From: JAJPKK01 sp963844635
GTDB taxonomy: Bacteria; Pseudomonadota; Alphaproteobacteria; Rhizobiales; Xanthobacteraceae
Direction: 5' to 3'
NCBI GenBank assembly: GCA_963844635.1
Contig: CAWJPD010000003.1
Coordinates: 1,054,001-1,118,000, forward strand
Length of the DNA: 64,000 bases
Position 1 is the stretch's first letter. Each line of letters starts with the position of its first letter. A program made the position numbers and the translations under genes. Below, piece by piece: positions 45,902 to 54,255 of this stretch. The notes beneath the pieces were generated by a model. That model worked only from the letters and a program-made list of their open reading frames with translations. It was not told the origin of the DNA and ran no database searches.

Positions 45902-47371
45902 CTACTGGAGACGGTCGCCGATCAAGAACTGCAGCGCCCGGTCAAGCCGAATATGGGGCAGCGCCGGCGCGCCGTCCGCATTCGAAAGAGGGGGTGGGCG
46001 AAACTGCACGAAGCGAAAATCGGTGTCCCCATCTTCCGCCGCCGCAAGGCCACGGAAACTTGGCGCATCCTGCGCAAACGGCTGGTCCGGATCGATTGGG
46101 AGATCGCCGGGAAACACCGCGATTTCGGTTGATCCATCGAAAGTCCGGCCTCCGGCGTGCTCCCCTTTCGTGGGCACGCCGAGAATGCATGGCAGCAAAT
46201 CCTGACCCCGACGCACGGCGGCCTCGCGGGTGGCGCGGACCGCGGCCAGCGCGATCACATCGACCTCGGCGCCGGCAAGTCCAGCTTGCGCAATCGCGCG
46301 GTCGACCATACGGTGCAGGATCGCCTCCAGCCGGTCATGGCTGGTGTGGTGAAGGTGATCGGCCTTGGTCGCCGCAAACAGGACACGGTCAATTCGGGGC
46401 CGCAGCAGCGAAGAAAAAAAAGTCTTTCGACCGATCTCGAAGCAGCCCATCAGCGACGTCAAGGTACTTTCCAGATCGTGCAGCGCTTCAGGCCCAGCAT
46501 TGAAGGCGGCAAGCACATCGACCAGCACGATCTGGCGGTCCAATCGCGCGAAGTGGTCACGGAAAAAGGGGCGGACCACCGCCTCCTTATATGCCTCGTA
46601 GCGCCGCCGCATCATTGCCCAGAGCGATCCGTCCGGCGGCACGCCCTGTGGGGGCAATTCCAGCGGTGCGAAGGTGAGCGCCGGCGAACCCGCGAGATCG
46701 CCGGGCATCAGGAAACGGCCCGGCGGCAGCAGGCTCATCGAATAGCGGGCATTCCGGCAGGCGAGGAGATAGCCGGTGAACAGCCGCGCCGCTGTGATCG
46801 CGTCCTTCTCGTCGGCGGGGGCTTTCGGATCGAGTGCGAACAGATGGGCATGCCAAGCGGCCGCCACGGCGAGACGCGGCTGCTGTCTCGACAAAGCAAG
46901 GCTGTTCGACGACCACGCTTCGAAACTCGTCGCCAGCAGCGGCAAGTCGATCAGCCATTCTCCGGGATAGTCGACCATGTCGACGACGAGTTCGCGCAAT
47001 GCCCCGGAGCGCGACTGGTATTCGATGACAAGACGCAGTTCGCTTATCTGGCGGGTCGAGTCCGGCCATACGCGGTCGTTAACCAACGCCGTGACATGAC
47101 TTTCATAATCGAAGCGTGGCACCGCATCGTCGGGCTGCGGGGAAAGCCTTGCGCGGGCGATCCGCTCCTCGGCGAAAGCGTCGAACACGGCGAAGCGTCC
47201 AGCACGGATGAGACCGTGCACGAGTGCCGTGATGAAGATGGTTTTGCCGGCTCGCGACAGGCCGGTAATGCCGAGCCGCAACGTCGGGGTGAACAGGCCT
47301 TCCCCATATTCGAGCAGGGAGCGTGCCGCTAGGCGGGTTTGTTCGAAAAGCTCGGAGAGGGAGGAGGCCAC
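45902..47371 (-). CDS. YcjX-family P-loop NTPase
   Basis: The protein is 489 aa from a GTG at 47371; the ribosome site is weak. The Walker A GLSRAGKTIFITALVHGLI and Walker-B-like VVDMVDYPGEWLIDLP are typical of the YcjX (DUF463) family. Later segments, RQIVLVDVLAAFNAGPEALH and DRVLFAATKADHLHHTSHDR, include the TKAD base-recognition motif that indicates GTP. It is a stress-linked cytoplasmic GTPase-like protein of unknown target. The partner YcjF-like gene follows. Confidence 0.88.
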   Translation of the reverse strand: MASSLSELFEQTRLAARSLLEYGEGLFTPTLRLGITGLSRAGKTIFITALVHGLIRAGRFAVFDAFAEERIARARLSPQPDDAVPRFDYESHVTALVNDRVWPDSTRQISELRLVIEYQSRSGALRELVVDMVDYPGEWLIDLPLLATSFEAWSSNSLALSRQQPRLAVAAAWHAHLFALDPKAPADEKDAITAARLFTGYLLACRNARYSMSLLPPGRFLMPGDLAGSPALTFAPLELPPQGVPPDGSLWAMMRRRYEAYKEAVVRPFFRDHFARLDRQIVLVDVLAAFNAGPEALHDLESTLTSLMGCFEIGRKTFFSSLLRPRIDRVLFAATKADHLHHTSHDRLEAILHRMVDRAIAQAGLAGAEVDVIALAAVRATREAAVRRGQDLLPCILGVPTKGEHAGGRTFDGSTEIAVFPGDLPIDPDQPFAQDAPSFRGLAAAEDGDTDFRFVQFRPPPLSNADGAPALPHIRLDRALQFLIGDRLQ

Positions 47372-47619
47372 GATGGAGGAATGTGGCGCGGAAGGCTCGA
47401 TAGAACAAGGCTGGGTAGTGGGTCAGTTTGAAATTGGACCCACTACCTACAGCGTCGGCGGTCACCGGCCCGCCGATGGGAGGGCCTTGCACTCGACTGG
47501 GCAATCTCGCCGCATCATGACGCAAACTCGCCCATCATGACAGCGGCTGCCTGGCATGGAGTCCGAGGCAGCCGCCGTGCGTGCGCGCTAAATGGCAGAG
47601 AAAATTCCGATGGGCCTCA

Positions 47620-47796
47620 CTACCATCTGCGGAAACCGCCGCGGAAACCGCCGGCGAGCAGCGAGATCAGGAACAGAACGATGGCGATAAAGAATATGAT
47701 CTTCGCGAAGCCGACCGCTGCTCCCGCAATTCCGCCAAAACCGAAAATAGCGGCGATAATTGCGATGACGAGAAGAGTGATGACAAGGCTCAACAT
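47620..47796 (-). CDS. DUF1328 (UPF0391) small membrane protein
   Basis: The protein is 58 aa from the ATG at 47796 (AGGGA upstream). MLSLVITLLVIAIIAAIFGF with FGGIAGAAVGFAKIIFF and a closing LFLISLLAGG is the standard two-helix DUF1328 pattern, found in nearly all Bradyrhizobiaceae and often stress-induced. Function unknown. It ends in a basic FRGGFRRW tail. Confidence 0.88.
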   Translation of the reverse strand: MLSLVITLLVIAIIAAIFGFGGIAGAAVGFAKIIFFIAIVLFLISLLAGGFRGGFRRW

Positions 47797-47889
47797 TGCG
47801 TGCTTCCCTGCTCGAATTGTCTGACAAGCAACTCGGGACAGGGCCGCCGGTTCCGTGTTTCGCCGGTTCCATATCTCGCCGGCTCAGGG

Positions 47890-47945
47890 CTCCCGCGAAA
47901 ATAACTTCTTCCGGCACTCGGCAGAAATCAGCAGCTTTGTGGCGG
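47890..47945. repeat. Half copy of the family-2 inverted-repeat element
   Basis: TCCCGCGAAAATAACTTCTT, then CTCGGCAGAAATCAGCAGCT. It matches one end and part of the core of the copies at 23092 and 31223; the other end is missing. Confidence 0.6.
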
Positions 47946-47986
47946 CGCACGCCCCTGCAACCGATTCAGGTATTTTAACGGATACC

Positions 47987-48148
47987 CTAGATCTGGTCGG
48001 GGTCGTCCTTGGGCGGGAAAAGCAGGGCGGTCAAAAGGATCATGAAGGCAAGCGTCGGATAAATGTGCCATGCCTGATCCTGCATGGCGACCGCGAGCTG
48101 GCCGAGCAGGCGATCGATCTGGTCGAGTGCAGCAGAAATCTCGGACAT
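47987..48148 (-). CDS. 53-aa single-pass membrane protein
   Basis: The short gene runs from the ATG at 48148 to TAG at 47987. An amphipathic helix (MSEISAALDQIDRLLGQLAV) precedes one membrane span (YPTLAFMILLTALLFPP) and the acidic end KDDPDQI. The ribosome site is weak (GGGGC). No family recognised. Coding is supported by the clean soluble-then-membrane pattern and a stop outside any repeat. Confidence 0.55.
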   Translation of the reverse strand: MSEISAALDQIDRLLGQLAVAMQDQAWHIYPTLAFMILLTALLFPPKDDPDQI

Positions 48149-48332
48149 TGCGCCCCGGTCTGGCTAACAACAAATCGTCGGAATATCGCGCGGCATCGGG
48201 GTGCAGGAACATGAGAGCGAAATTGAGGCGGACGGGGCTACCATAGCCTTGTTGCAGGCTTGTTTGCCCGCGTCGCCGTCACCCCGGCGGGTTCGGCCGG
48301 GCAGGACAGATCACCGGCCCGGCCTGTGAGCG

Positions 48333-49010
48333 TCATTGCGCAAAGCAGTAGAACAGCCCGTTGCCGCCCGTTGCGATCAAGTCCTCCTGCCCGCAGGCGC
48401 GCGATTGGTGTGCCGCATTCCAGGAGGTTGTTTGCACCGGGTCGCCGGCGCCGCGGCGGTCGACATGGCCGAGCATGACCTTCCCGAACGTGCTGCTGGT
48501 GTAGTTGCCACAGGTCAGGTTGAGACCCGTCGGGAAGGCGCGCCCTTCCGGCGTCGAGCCGGTCATGATGTCATGATAATTGGGGGTGAATCCCCCGGTC
48601 GGCACCCTGGTGCCGCGCTCGGTGAGCGCCGTCTCGGCATTGATCTTGTTGTTCGGGCTGTGCAGGTCCTCAACGTTCTGCGCGATGACCTCGCCCTTGA
48701 AATTCTGCCACGGACCCTTGCCGATGCGATCCCTGGCGTTGATGCCGGGCGTATTGCCCGCGGCGGCGGTGCTGAGATAGGCGTGCCATGTCTTGTTGCC
48801 GGCGCCCGCTCGCGCGGCGAGCTGCTGGCACCAGGCGTCTGCGCCGGCGAGGCCACCGAGATCGGCGCCTTTGCCCGGCCCTGTGCTCGAGAGAAAAAAT
48901 GTCATGTTGGGCGATTGGGCGGGCGCGGGCTGGGCCGCGGCGCTTCCGGGAAATCCTGCGACCATCAGCATGGCCGGCCCCAGTGCGGACAAAACAAGCC
49001 TGATCTGCAT
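48333..49010 (-). CDS. Secreted lectin-like protein
   Basis: The protein is 225 aa from the ATG at 49010 (GGAGGGAGAA upstream), signal peptide ending GSAAAQ. MTFFLSSTGPGKGADLGGLA, GADAWCQQLAARAGAGNKTW, ARDRIGKGPWQNFKGEVIAQ and LTCGNYTSSTFGKVMLGHVD agree with a proteobacterial family I remember as annotated 'lectin'; the fold resembles C-type-lectin-like domains, with cysteines at C62-, C168- and C-terminal positions. Periplasmic or outer surface. Ligand unknown. No partners in the immediate neighbourhood. Confidence 0.75.
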   Translation of the reverse strand: MQIRLVLSALGPAMLMVAGFPGSAAAQPAPAQSPNMTFFLSSTGPGKGADLGGLAGADAWCQQLAARAGAGNKTWHAYLSTAAAGNTPGINARDRIGKGPWQNFKGEVIAQNVEDLHSPNNKINAETALTERGTRVPTGGFTPNYHDIMTGSTPEGRAFPTGLNLTCGNYTSSTFGKVMLGHVDRRGAGDPVQTTSWNAAHQSRACGQEDLIATGGNGLFYCFAQ

Positions 49011-49110
49011 CTTTTCTCCCTCCATTCTGGTCGCGGTTCGTGGCCGGGTGGGCGCGACAAAGGTCGGCTTACCTGGGTTCAACCGCGCGGTTTCGCGAGC
49101 CGCAGTGACG

Positions 49111-49213
49111 AGAGCGGGATGCGTTCAGCTTGAATCGCCTCCCCCTCGGATCTCTTTGATTTTGCGCATAATGTTTGTCCGAAAGTCTGCAATTTTTCGG
49201 CATCATGCGCTAG
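49111..49213. repeat. Mosaic intergenic repeat (family 1), short copy
   Basis: AGAGCGGGATGCGTTCAGC start, GTCCGAAAGTCTGCAATTTT hairpin, ending ATCATGCGCTAG. No middle module. Confidence 0.8.
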
Positions 49214-49582
49214 CGTGAACCCGCCATTCAAGAAAAAACACAGGAATTTTCCTGCCACAAGTTGCCCGGGCTTGGGGGTCCGGACCGGTGTCCAGCAGTA
49301 CTGCGAATACCCTAACCGCCTCATCCCCGATATTCGCCTTAACAAGGGCGCAAACCGGATCGTCGAACCACCACGAATCGCTTATGCGTTATCGGCTCGG
49401 CCGGCGCGTCGATCGAGTGCGGCGGCGCGATCCCGTTCGCTTGAGCCATTTGGATTGTCAAAAAAACATGGCCAGCCTGGTCAGCCCCGCAGGCATTCTT
49501 TCGCGACCGCATCAGGGCGCCGGCAACCCCGGCTCTGTCCTGACGGTCGAGGAAAGCGATGCGGTGGCAACGGCGATAAAGT
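49214..49582. other. Intergenic region upstream of the TPR protein
   Basis: About 370 bases. A continuation of the TPR protein's N-terminus in another frame is possible (AVATAIK-like residues just before 49581), so the true start could lie near 49470 (ATGGCCAGCCTGG) with one frameshift. Otherwise nothing recognised. Confidence 0.35.
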
Positions 49583-51526
49583 GTGGGGCTCGAGCTGCAG
49601 CGCCGCGGCATTCTCGATCAGGCCGAGCGGCTTTATGCGGGCGTACTCAGGCTCGCGCCCGATCATGTCGAGGCGTTGCATTTTCTGGGGCTTGTCAAGA
49701 ACGCGCAGGGCTGCGTGGACGAAGCGCTGGCCCTGATCGGGGCGGCCGTCGAGCTCCATGCCGGGTGGGCACAGCTTCTCAGCAGTTATGCGCTGGTGCT
49801 CAATGCCGCGAAACGCTCCGGCGAGGCGTTGGAAATGGCCGAACGGGCGCTCGCGATCGATGCCGCCTGCGCCGACGCCGCGTTCCAGCGCGGCACTGCC
49901 CTTCTCGGCCTGAACCGGGCTGCCGAAGCGCTCCCTTGTTTCGACGATTTGCTCGCGCAGGCGCCCGATCACTTCGACGCAATGGTCAATCGTGCCAATG
50001 CGCTGCTCCGGCTCGAACGGCCCGAGGAGGCCATCGCCGCATTGGGATCGGCGCTGGCCGCCAAACCCGAGCATACGGGGATCCTCAACAATTATGGGCA
50101 GGCTTTAACTGCGGCGGGGCGCAATGGCGATGCGATCCGCTATTTCGACGCTGCGCTCGCGATAAATCCGGATTACGCGCAGGCGCGCATCAACCGCGCG
50201 GAGGCATTGCTCAATCTCGACCGTCCGGCAGAGGCCCTCCAGGAAGCCGAGACAGCGCTGGCGCTCTCACCCGGCCACCCTGTCGCGATCAATATGCGCG
50301 GCGTGGCATTGATCGACCTTGGCCGGCTGGAAGAAGCGATCACCGTGTTCGAGGCGCTGGTCGCCCTCGCGCCGACATGGGCGCAGCCGTACAACAATCT
50401 CGGGCGTGCGCAAGTCGGGCTCAACCGCTTTGCTGAGGCGCTGCCCAATTTCCGCATTGCTGCGGAGCTCGCCCCGCACTTCGTCCTTGCCAGCAGCAAC
50501 CTGGCAATGGCCAACCTGATCGTCGGCAATTTTGCTCGGGGCTGGAAAATTTATGAGGGGCGCCGCCAAGCTCCCCGTCAGTGCGAGGCACCGCAATGGC
50601 GCGGCCATGAGCCTCTCGCCGGTCAACGGCTTCTGCTCTATGCGGAGCAGGGGTTTGGCGACACCATGCAGTTCGTGCGCTATGCGCACCGTGCCGCAAT
50701 GTGCGGCGCCACTGTGATCGTGGAAGTCCAGCAGGACCTCGCGGGTCTACTCGGCAGCGTCGCGGGCGTCGCGCAGGTGGTGCTGCGCGGCGAACCCCTT
50801 CCCGCGCATGATCTGTGCTGTCCGATGCCGAGCCTGCCGCTCGCATTCCGCACGTCCGCCGGCACGATCCCGGCAGATGTGCCTTATCTCGCGCCCCCGC
50901 CGGACCGTGTCGCGCAGTGGGCGCCTCGGCTCCCGGCGACCGGCAAGCCGCGGGTCGGCCTTGTCTGGGCCGGAAACCCGCAGCACAAGAACGACCGCAA
51001 CCGCTCCATGCCGATGCGGCGCGCGATGCCGCTCCTGGCCGCCGCTCAGGTTGACTGGGTCGTGCTTCAGGCTGGGCTTGACGCGTTCGACCGCGCCGCG
51101 CTCGACGCCCATGGCAACATCACAAGCCTCGGCCACGAATTGCGTGATTTCGGCGATTCTGCTGCGATCCTCGCCGACCTCGACCTCGTCATCACGGTCG
51201 ATACCGCGCTTGCTCATCTCGCAGGCGCCATGGGCAAGCCGGTGTGGATCCTGCTGCCGTTCTCGCCGGATTGGCGTTGGCAACTCGATCGCAGTGACAG
51301 CCCCTGGTACCCGACGGCGAGGCTATTCCGTCAACCGGCCATCGGCGCATGGCACCCCGTTGTTGAAACGGTATCGGCGGAGTCAAGAAATTCCGGGTTT
51401 GCGCGCCGGTACGATCAGCGCCGGTTCAATAATAGCGGCCAGAGCGGATGCGCTCGACTTGAACCGTCTCCCGCCCGGTTCTCTTTCACGCATCCGTCGC
51501 CGACTGCGCTCGAGGATGCGTGGTGA
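49583..51526 (+). CDS. TPR protein with C-terminal glycosyltransferase-9-like domain
   Basis: The protein is 647 aa from a GTG at 49583 (start uncertain). Residues about 1-310 are nine or so tetratricopeptide repeats (DHVEALHFLGLVKNAQG, NNYGQALTAAGRNGDAIRYF, NNLGRAQVGLNRFAEALPNF). The C-terminal half has GQRLLLYAEQGFGDTMQFVR, GLVWAGNPQHKNDRNRSMP and DLVITVDTALAHLAGAMGKP, the ADP-heptose/GT9-like fold common in TPR proteins of this group. It could glycosylate a protein or capsule component. The last 28 or so residues come from a family-1 repeat, which also gives the stop codon, so the native C-terminus may have been near ..WHPVVETV. Confidence 0.85.
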   Translation: MGLELQRRGILDQAERLYAGVLRLAPDHVEALHFLGLVKNAQGCVDEALALIGAAVELHAGWAQLLSSYALVLNAAKRSGEALEMAERALAIDAACADAAFQRGTALLGLNRAAEALPCFDDLLAQAPDHFDAMVNRANALLRLERPEEAIAALGSALAAKPEHTGILNNYGQALTAAGRNGDAIRYFDAALAINPDYAQARINRAEALLNLDRPAEALQEAETALALSPGHPVAINMRGVALIDLGRLEEAITVFEALVALAPTWAQPYNNLGRAQVGLNRFAEALPNFRIAAELAPHFVLASSNLAMANLIVGNFARGWKIYEGRRQAPRQCEAPQWRGHEPLAGQRLLLYAEQGFGDTMQFVRYAHRAAMCGATVIVEVQQDLAGLLGSVAGVAQVVLRGEPLPAHDLCCPMPSLPLAFRTSAGTIPADVPYLAPPPDRVAQWAPRLPATGKPRVGLVWAGNPQHKNDRNRSMPMRRAMPLLAAAQVDWVVLQAGLDAFDRAALDAHGNITSLGHELRDFGDSAAILADLDLVITVDTALAHLAGAMGKPVWILLPFSPDWRWQLDRSDSPWYPTARLFRQPAIGAWHPVVETVSAESRNSGFARRYDQRRFNNSGQSGCARLEPSPARFSFTHPSPTALEDAW

Positions 51527-51581
51527 TTTTGCGCATGATCTTTGTCCGAAAACTCTGCGAACTCTTCGGGATCACGCGCTA
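51441..51581. repeat. Mosaic intergenic repeat (family 1), full copy between convergent genes
   Basis: AGAGCGGATGCGCTCG start, CGCATCCGTCG middle arm (the second arm is shortened), TGTCCGAAAACTCTGCG hairpin, ending ATCACGCGCTA. It codes for the tail of the TPR protein on one strand, and its terminal CTA (51579-51581) is the stop codon of the CHAD gene on the other. Confidence 0.8.
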
Positions 51582-52499
51582 TTCGGCGCTATGGCGCCCG
51601 AACTTTTCCCCGGGAGCGGAGCGGTGGTGCAACAACGCCGCAATGCGACGCCGGAAAGCTTTGGGGCGCTCGGTGAAAATGCGGCCGGCCATTTTTTCGG
51701 CGTCCGCGACGTGCTCCGCCTGTCGCGCGGCGATGAGCGGAATGAGACGCGAGCGCCATGGCGCGAGCGGTCGGTGCGGCTCGGTCAATTCGTGCAGAAC
51801 GGCGAGGTCCTGATGCGCACCGAGGCGCTCGCGCAGCTTTTGCAGCTCCGACACCCAGAGTTTGCCGAATTTCGGCCAGGCCGGCTCGACAAGCTCCATT
51901 TGATAGCGGTGATCGACCACGCGGCGTCGCAGCCGGTGCAGGGCGTTCGCATCCGCAGCCGACCAGTCCCGCGGGACGGCGTCACTCGCGCGGCGATAGG
52001 CCGCCGCGAGTTGCCGCGCTGCCTCCTCGTTGTCGAAGCGATCGAGTGGCCATTGCCCAACGGCATCAGCGGCGCGTCCGAGTGTCTGGGCGAGATGGTC
52101 ACGCATCGCCGGAGTGAGCGCGGTTACCCTCCCGCTGCCATCCACGCCCACTTTCGCGATCCTCGCTTCGATGCTGGTGCGTGAGCGGACCGGAAGCGAT
52201 GACGCGTCGAGGTCGGCGAGGGCCTCCCGTGTGGCCGCGCTGTCGCGGGCCGGTGCCAGTTCGCGGGCGAGGTCGCGCGCTGCAATACGCAGCGTCTTCG
52301 CCTCCGGCCCGACAAGCGGCGCGATGAGCCGCAAGATGGCGCGCCAGCGCTTGAGCGCTTTGCGCAACTCGTGCACGGCCTCGGCTTCTCCGAGATCGGG
52401 CGTTTCGAACGCCGCCCGGCCTTCTGCCAGCGCATCACCGATGAGCGCCAGCAGTGAATGCGCGGCAATATCCTGATGCGGATTGGGTCGGGAAGACAT
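51579..52499 (-). CDS. CHAD-domain protein
   Basis: The protein is 306 aa from the ATG at 52499. The CHAD fold (all-helical, with conserved histidines and basic residues that bind polyphosphate) shows in AEAVHELRKALKRWRAILRL, HRLRRRVVDHRYQMELVEPA and LRERLGAHQDLAVLHEL. These are the two repeats of the H-x-x-R-K-x-x-K/R-R pattern. CHAD proteins associate with polyphosphate granules. No polyphosphate kinase or CYTH domain is adjacent. The stop codon is provided by a repeat end. Confidence 0.88.
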   Translation of the reverse strand: MSSRPNPHQDIAAHSLLALIGDALAEGRAAFETPDLGEAEAVHELRKALKRWRAILRLIAPLVGPEAKTLRIAARDLARELAPARDSAATREALADLDASSLPVRSRTSIEARIAKVGVDGSGRVTALTPAMRDHLAQTLGRAADAVGQWPLDRFDNEEAARQLAAAYRRASDAVPRDWSAADANALHRLRRRVVDHRYQMELVEPAWPKFGKLWVSELQKLRERLGAHQDLAVLHELTEPHRPLAPWRSRLIPLIAARQAEHVADAEKMAGRIFTERPKAFRRRIAALLHHRSAPGEKFGRHSAE

Positions 52500-52702
52500 G
52501 CGACTTTATATAAATCGACGCGCAATTATGGCAGTTTCTTCCGCATTAGCCTACCATGTCGCGGCCGGCCTGACACCCGCCCGACCAATAGAACGAAATA
52601 AAAATCTTGCGTCGGGTCTTCCAAAAGGACCCTTTGGAAGAAGGTGATGCAACCACGTACAGAACTGGAAGCATATTACTCAACCCGAGTTCAGCCCTTT
52701 CA

Positions 52703-52772
52703 GATCAAGGTCATGCGCAAAATCGAAGGAATTGAACGGAGGGCCGTTTCAATCTGAACGCATCCCGCTCCG
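52703..52772. repeat. Mosaic intergenic repeat (family 1), fragment
   Basis: GATCAAGGTCATGCGCAAAA then TCTGAACGCATCCCGCTC. It retains only the junction and the outer module. The surrounding 52500-52928 holds no other recognised feature. Confidence 0.6.
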
Positions 52773-52928
52773 GCTACGCAGCTCCCGCTGTTTGCCGCAA
52801 GGTTGCTGCCATCAGGCCTGCGGTAGCGAGCGGCTTTAGCCGTCTGGTTGCGGTCAGCCACGCCGGGCAGTCCGCAACGCGTTTCAAACGGTGCCTTTCA
52901 TCCTTTCGCGAAAGGCTATTTCGGCTGA

Positions 52929-53846
52929 TTATCGCTTTTTCGGTTGATTGAAGTAGCGCAAATCCGGCGGCGGCTGGTTCTTGCGAACCGGCATCAAGAA
53001 GCCATCGCCACTCATGAAATAAGCATCCTTGCCGATCGCGATCATCGAGTTGCTCTGGCTTTCCGTGCAGCTCGCTTCGCCCCATCGCGGACGCGGGTTC
53101 GGATTGTGAACGTATTTTTTGTCCACCGTCCATGGCCGCGTCAGCGCATCGTCGATGGTCGTGATCACGTCGTGGAGGATCGTCGGATCGGCCTTGTCAC
53201 GGTAAATGCGTTCTTTGAAAATCGACTTACCGTCAAAGGCAAGCGGAAGGCCGGTGGCGTCATAGGCACGTGGTCCCTTGAACGGGCCGCGCGTTTCCAC
53301 CTCGAGGACGTCATAGTTGCCGTCGCCGTCCTCGTCGATCCACTGGCCAATCGAGTAGCCGGCATAAGTGGAAACGGGGTCGCGGTCGCCGGGCCAGTCC
53401 CGCCCATCGGTGAAGATTCGGCGAAGCGGCTCCCGATCGCCGGCCCAGATGTAGGTCGTGTCCGGCGTCACAATGAATTCCATGGCACCGAAAGCGATCG
53501 TCATGATCGGCATGCCGCCGGGCATGCAGCGAACCCCGTGGTCAAAAAAATTGCCCTGCCCGCCCTCAGCCTGGTCGGCAAGGCTTTGCTCGAGCACCTT
53601 TTCGTATTCCGGGGTCAGAGGGGCTTCTTGTCCTCGCCCCCAGGGTTTGGTCTGATCGTAAGAAGGCTGCCCGCCCGCCGTAAAGACGCCGTTGCCGGCA
53701 TCGTACTGGGGATTCGGCGGAGACCAGCGCGTCCACTGGCCTCTCCAGTCCGGGAATTTCGCCTCGCCGGCCGCCTGAACCGCACTGACCATCACTGCGG
53801 TCGCGAATCCCGCTACGGCAATCGCGCTCATCGAGCTGCGAAACAT
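52929..53846 (-). CDS. Secreted protein of the uncharacterised family, EF-hand subtype (A)
   Basis: The protein is 305 aa from the ATG at 53846 (GGGAGGAT upstream); the signal peptide ends SAVQAAGE. It is the third subtype A copy: W-x-G-x-W start (FPDWRGQWTRW), SYDQTKPWGRGQEAPLTPEY, a calcium-type loop DEDGDGNYDVLE with all EF-hand positions filled, TTIDDALTRPW and the ending PPPDLRYF. It is closest to the copy at 14474 (shared SYDQTKPWG-x-GQ-APLTPEY). It stands alone, without a subtype B neighbour on the same strand. Function unknown. Confidence 0.75.
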   Translation of the reverse strand: MFRSSMSAIAVAGFATAVMVSAVQAAGEAKFPDWRGQWTRWSPPNPQYDAGNGVFTAGGQPSYDQTKPWGRGQEAPLTPEYEKVLEQSLADQAEGGQGNFFDHGVRCMPGGMPIMTIAFGAMEFIVTPDTTYIWAGDREPLRRIFTDGRDWPGDRDPVSTYAGYSIGQWIDEDGDGNYDVLEVETRGPFKGPRAYDATGLPLAFDGKSIFKERIYRDKADPTILHDVITTIDDALTRPWTVDKKYVHNPNPRPRWGEASCTESQSNSMIAIGKDAYFMSGDGFLMPVRKNQPPPDLRYFNQPKKR

Positions 53847-54255
53847 GATGACTATCCTCCCGCCTCGTCACGCCACTTGATCAGAAATTGTCGACAGTCC
53901 AGGGCGCCGCGTCGCGCGGCCACACAATATAGCCTGCACCTCGAACGCGCCACAATCCGGATTGTCCGACCTTGGCATGACGGCGCAAAGCGAGGCGAAG
54001 CGAGTTGCCTGAATGGGCAGCGCCGATCATGAGGGGCATTCAAGGGTCAGCTTGCCCACGGCCTTCGACACGGGATTGGCGTCTGCAGGACTCTTTTTCT
54101 TTCAAAGCGGCTTTCGAACCCGGTCCGGGGTCCTGCGTTGTCCCGGAGGTCGCCGAGTTCAACTGGAACAGCGAACATAAGAACGAAGATGCAAGGAACG
54201 GGACTGCGGAACGCAGGATCGGCGAAAGCAAGAACAACAACAACGGAGTTCAAGA
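53847..54255. other. Intergenic region before the Gly-rich protein
   Basis: About 410 bases of divergent promoter space between the subtype A gene and the Gly-rich gene. An A-rich segment (GAACAACAACAACGG) just before 54256 forms the leader of the latter. No repeat copy. Confidence 0.4.
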
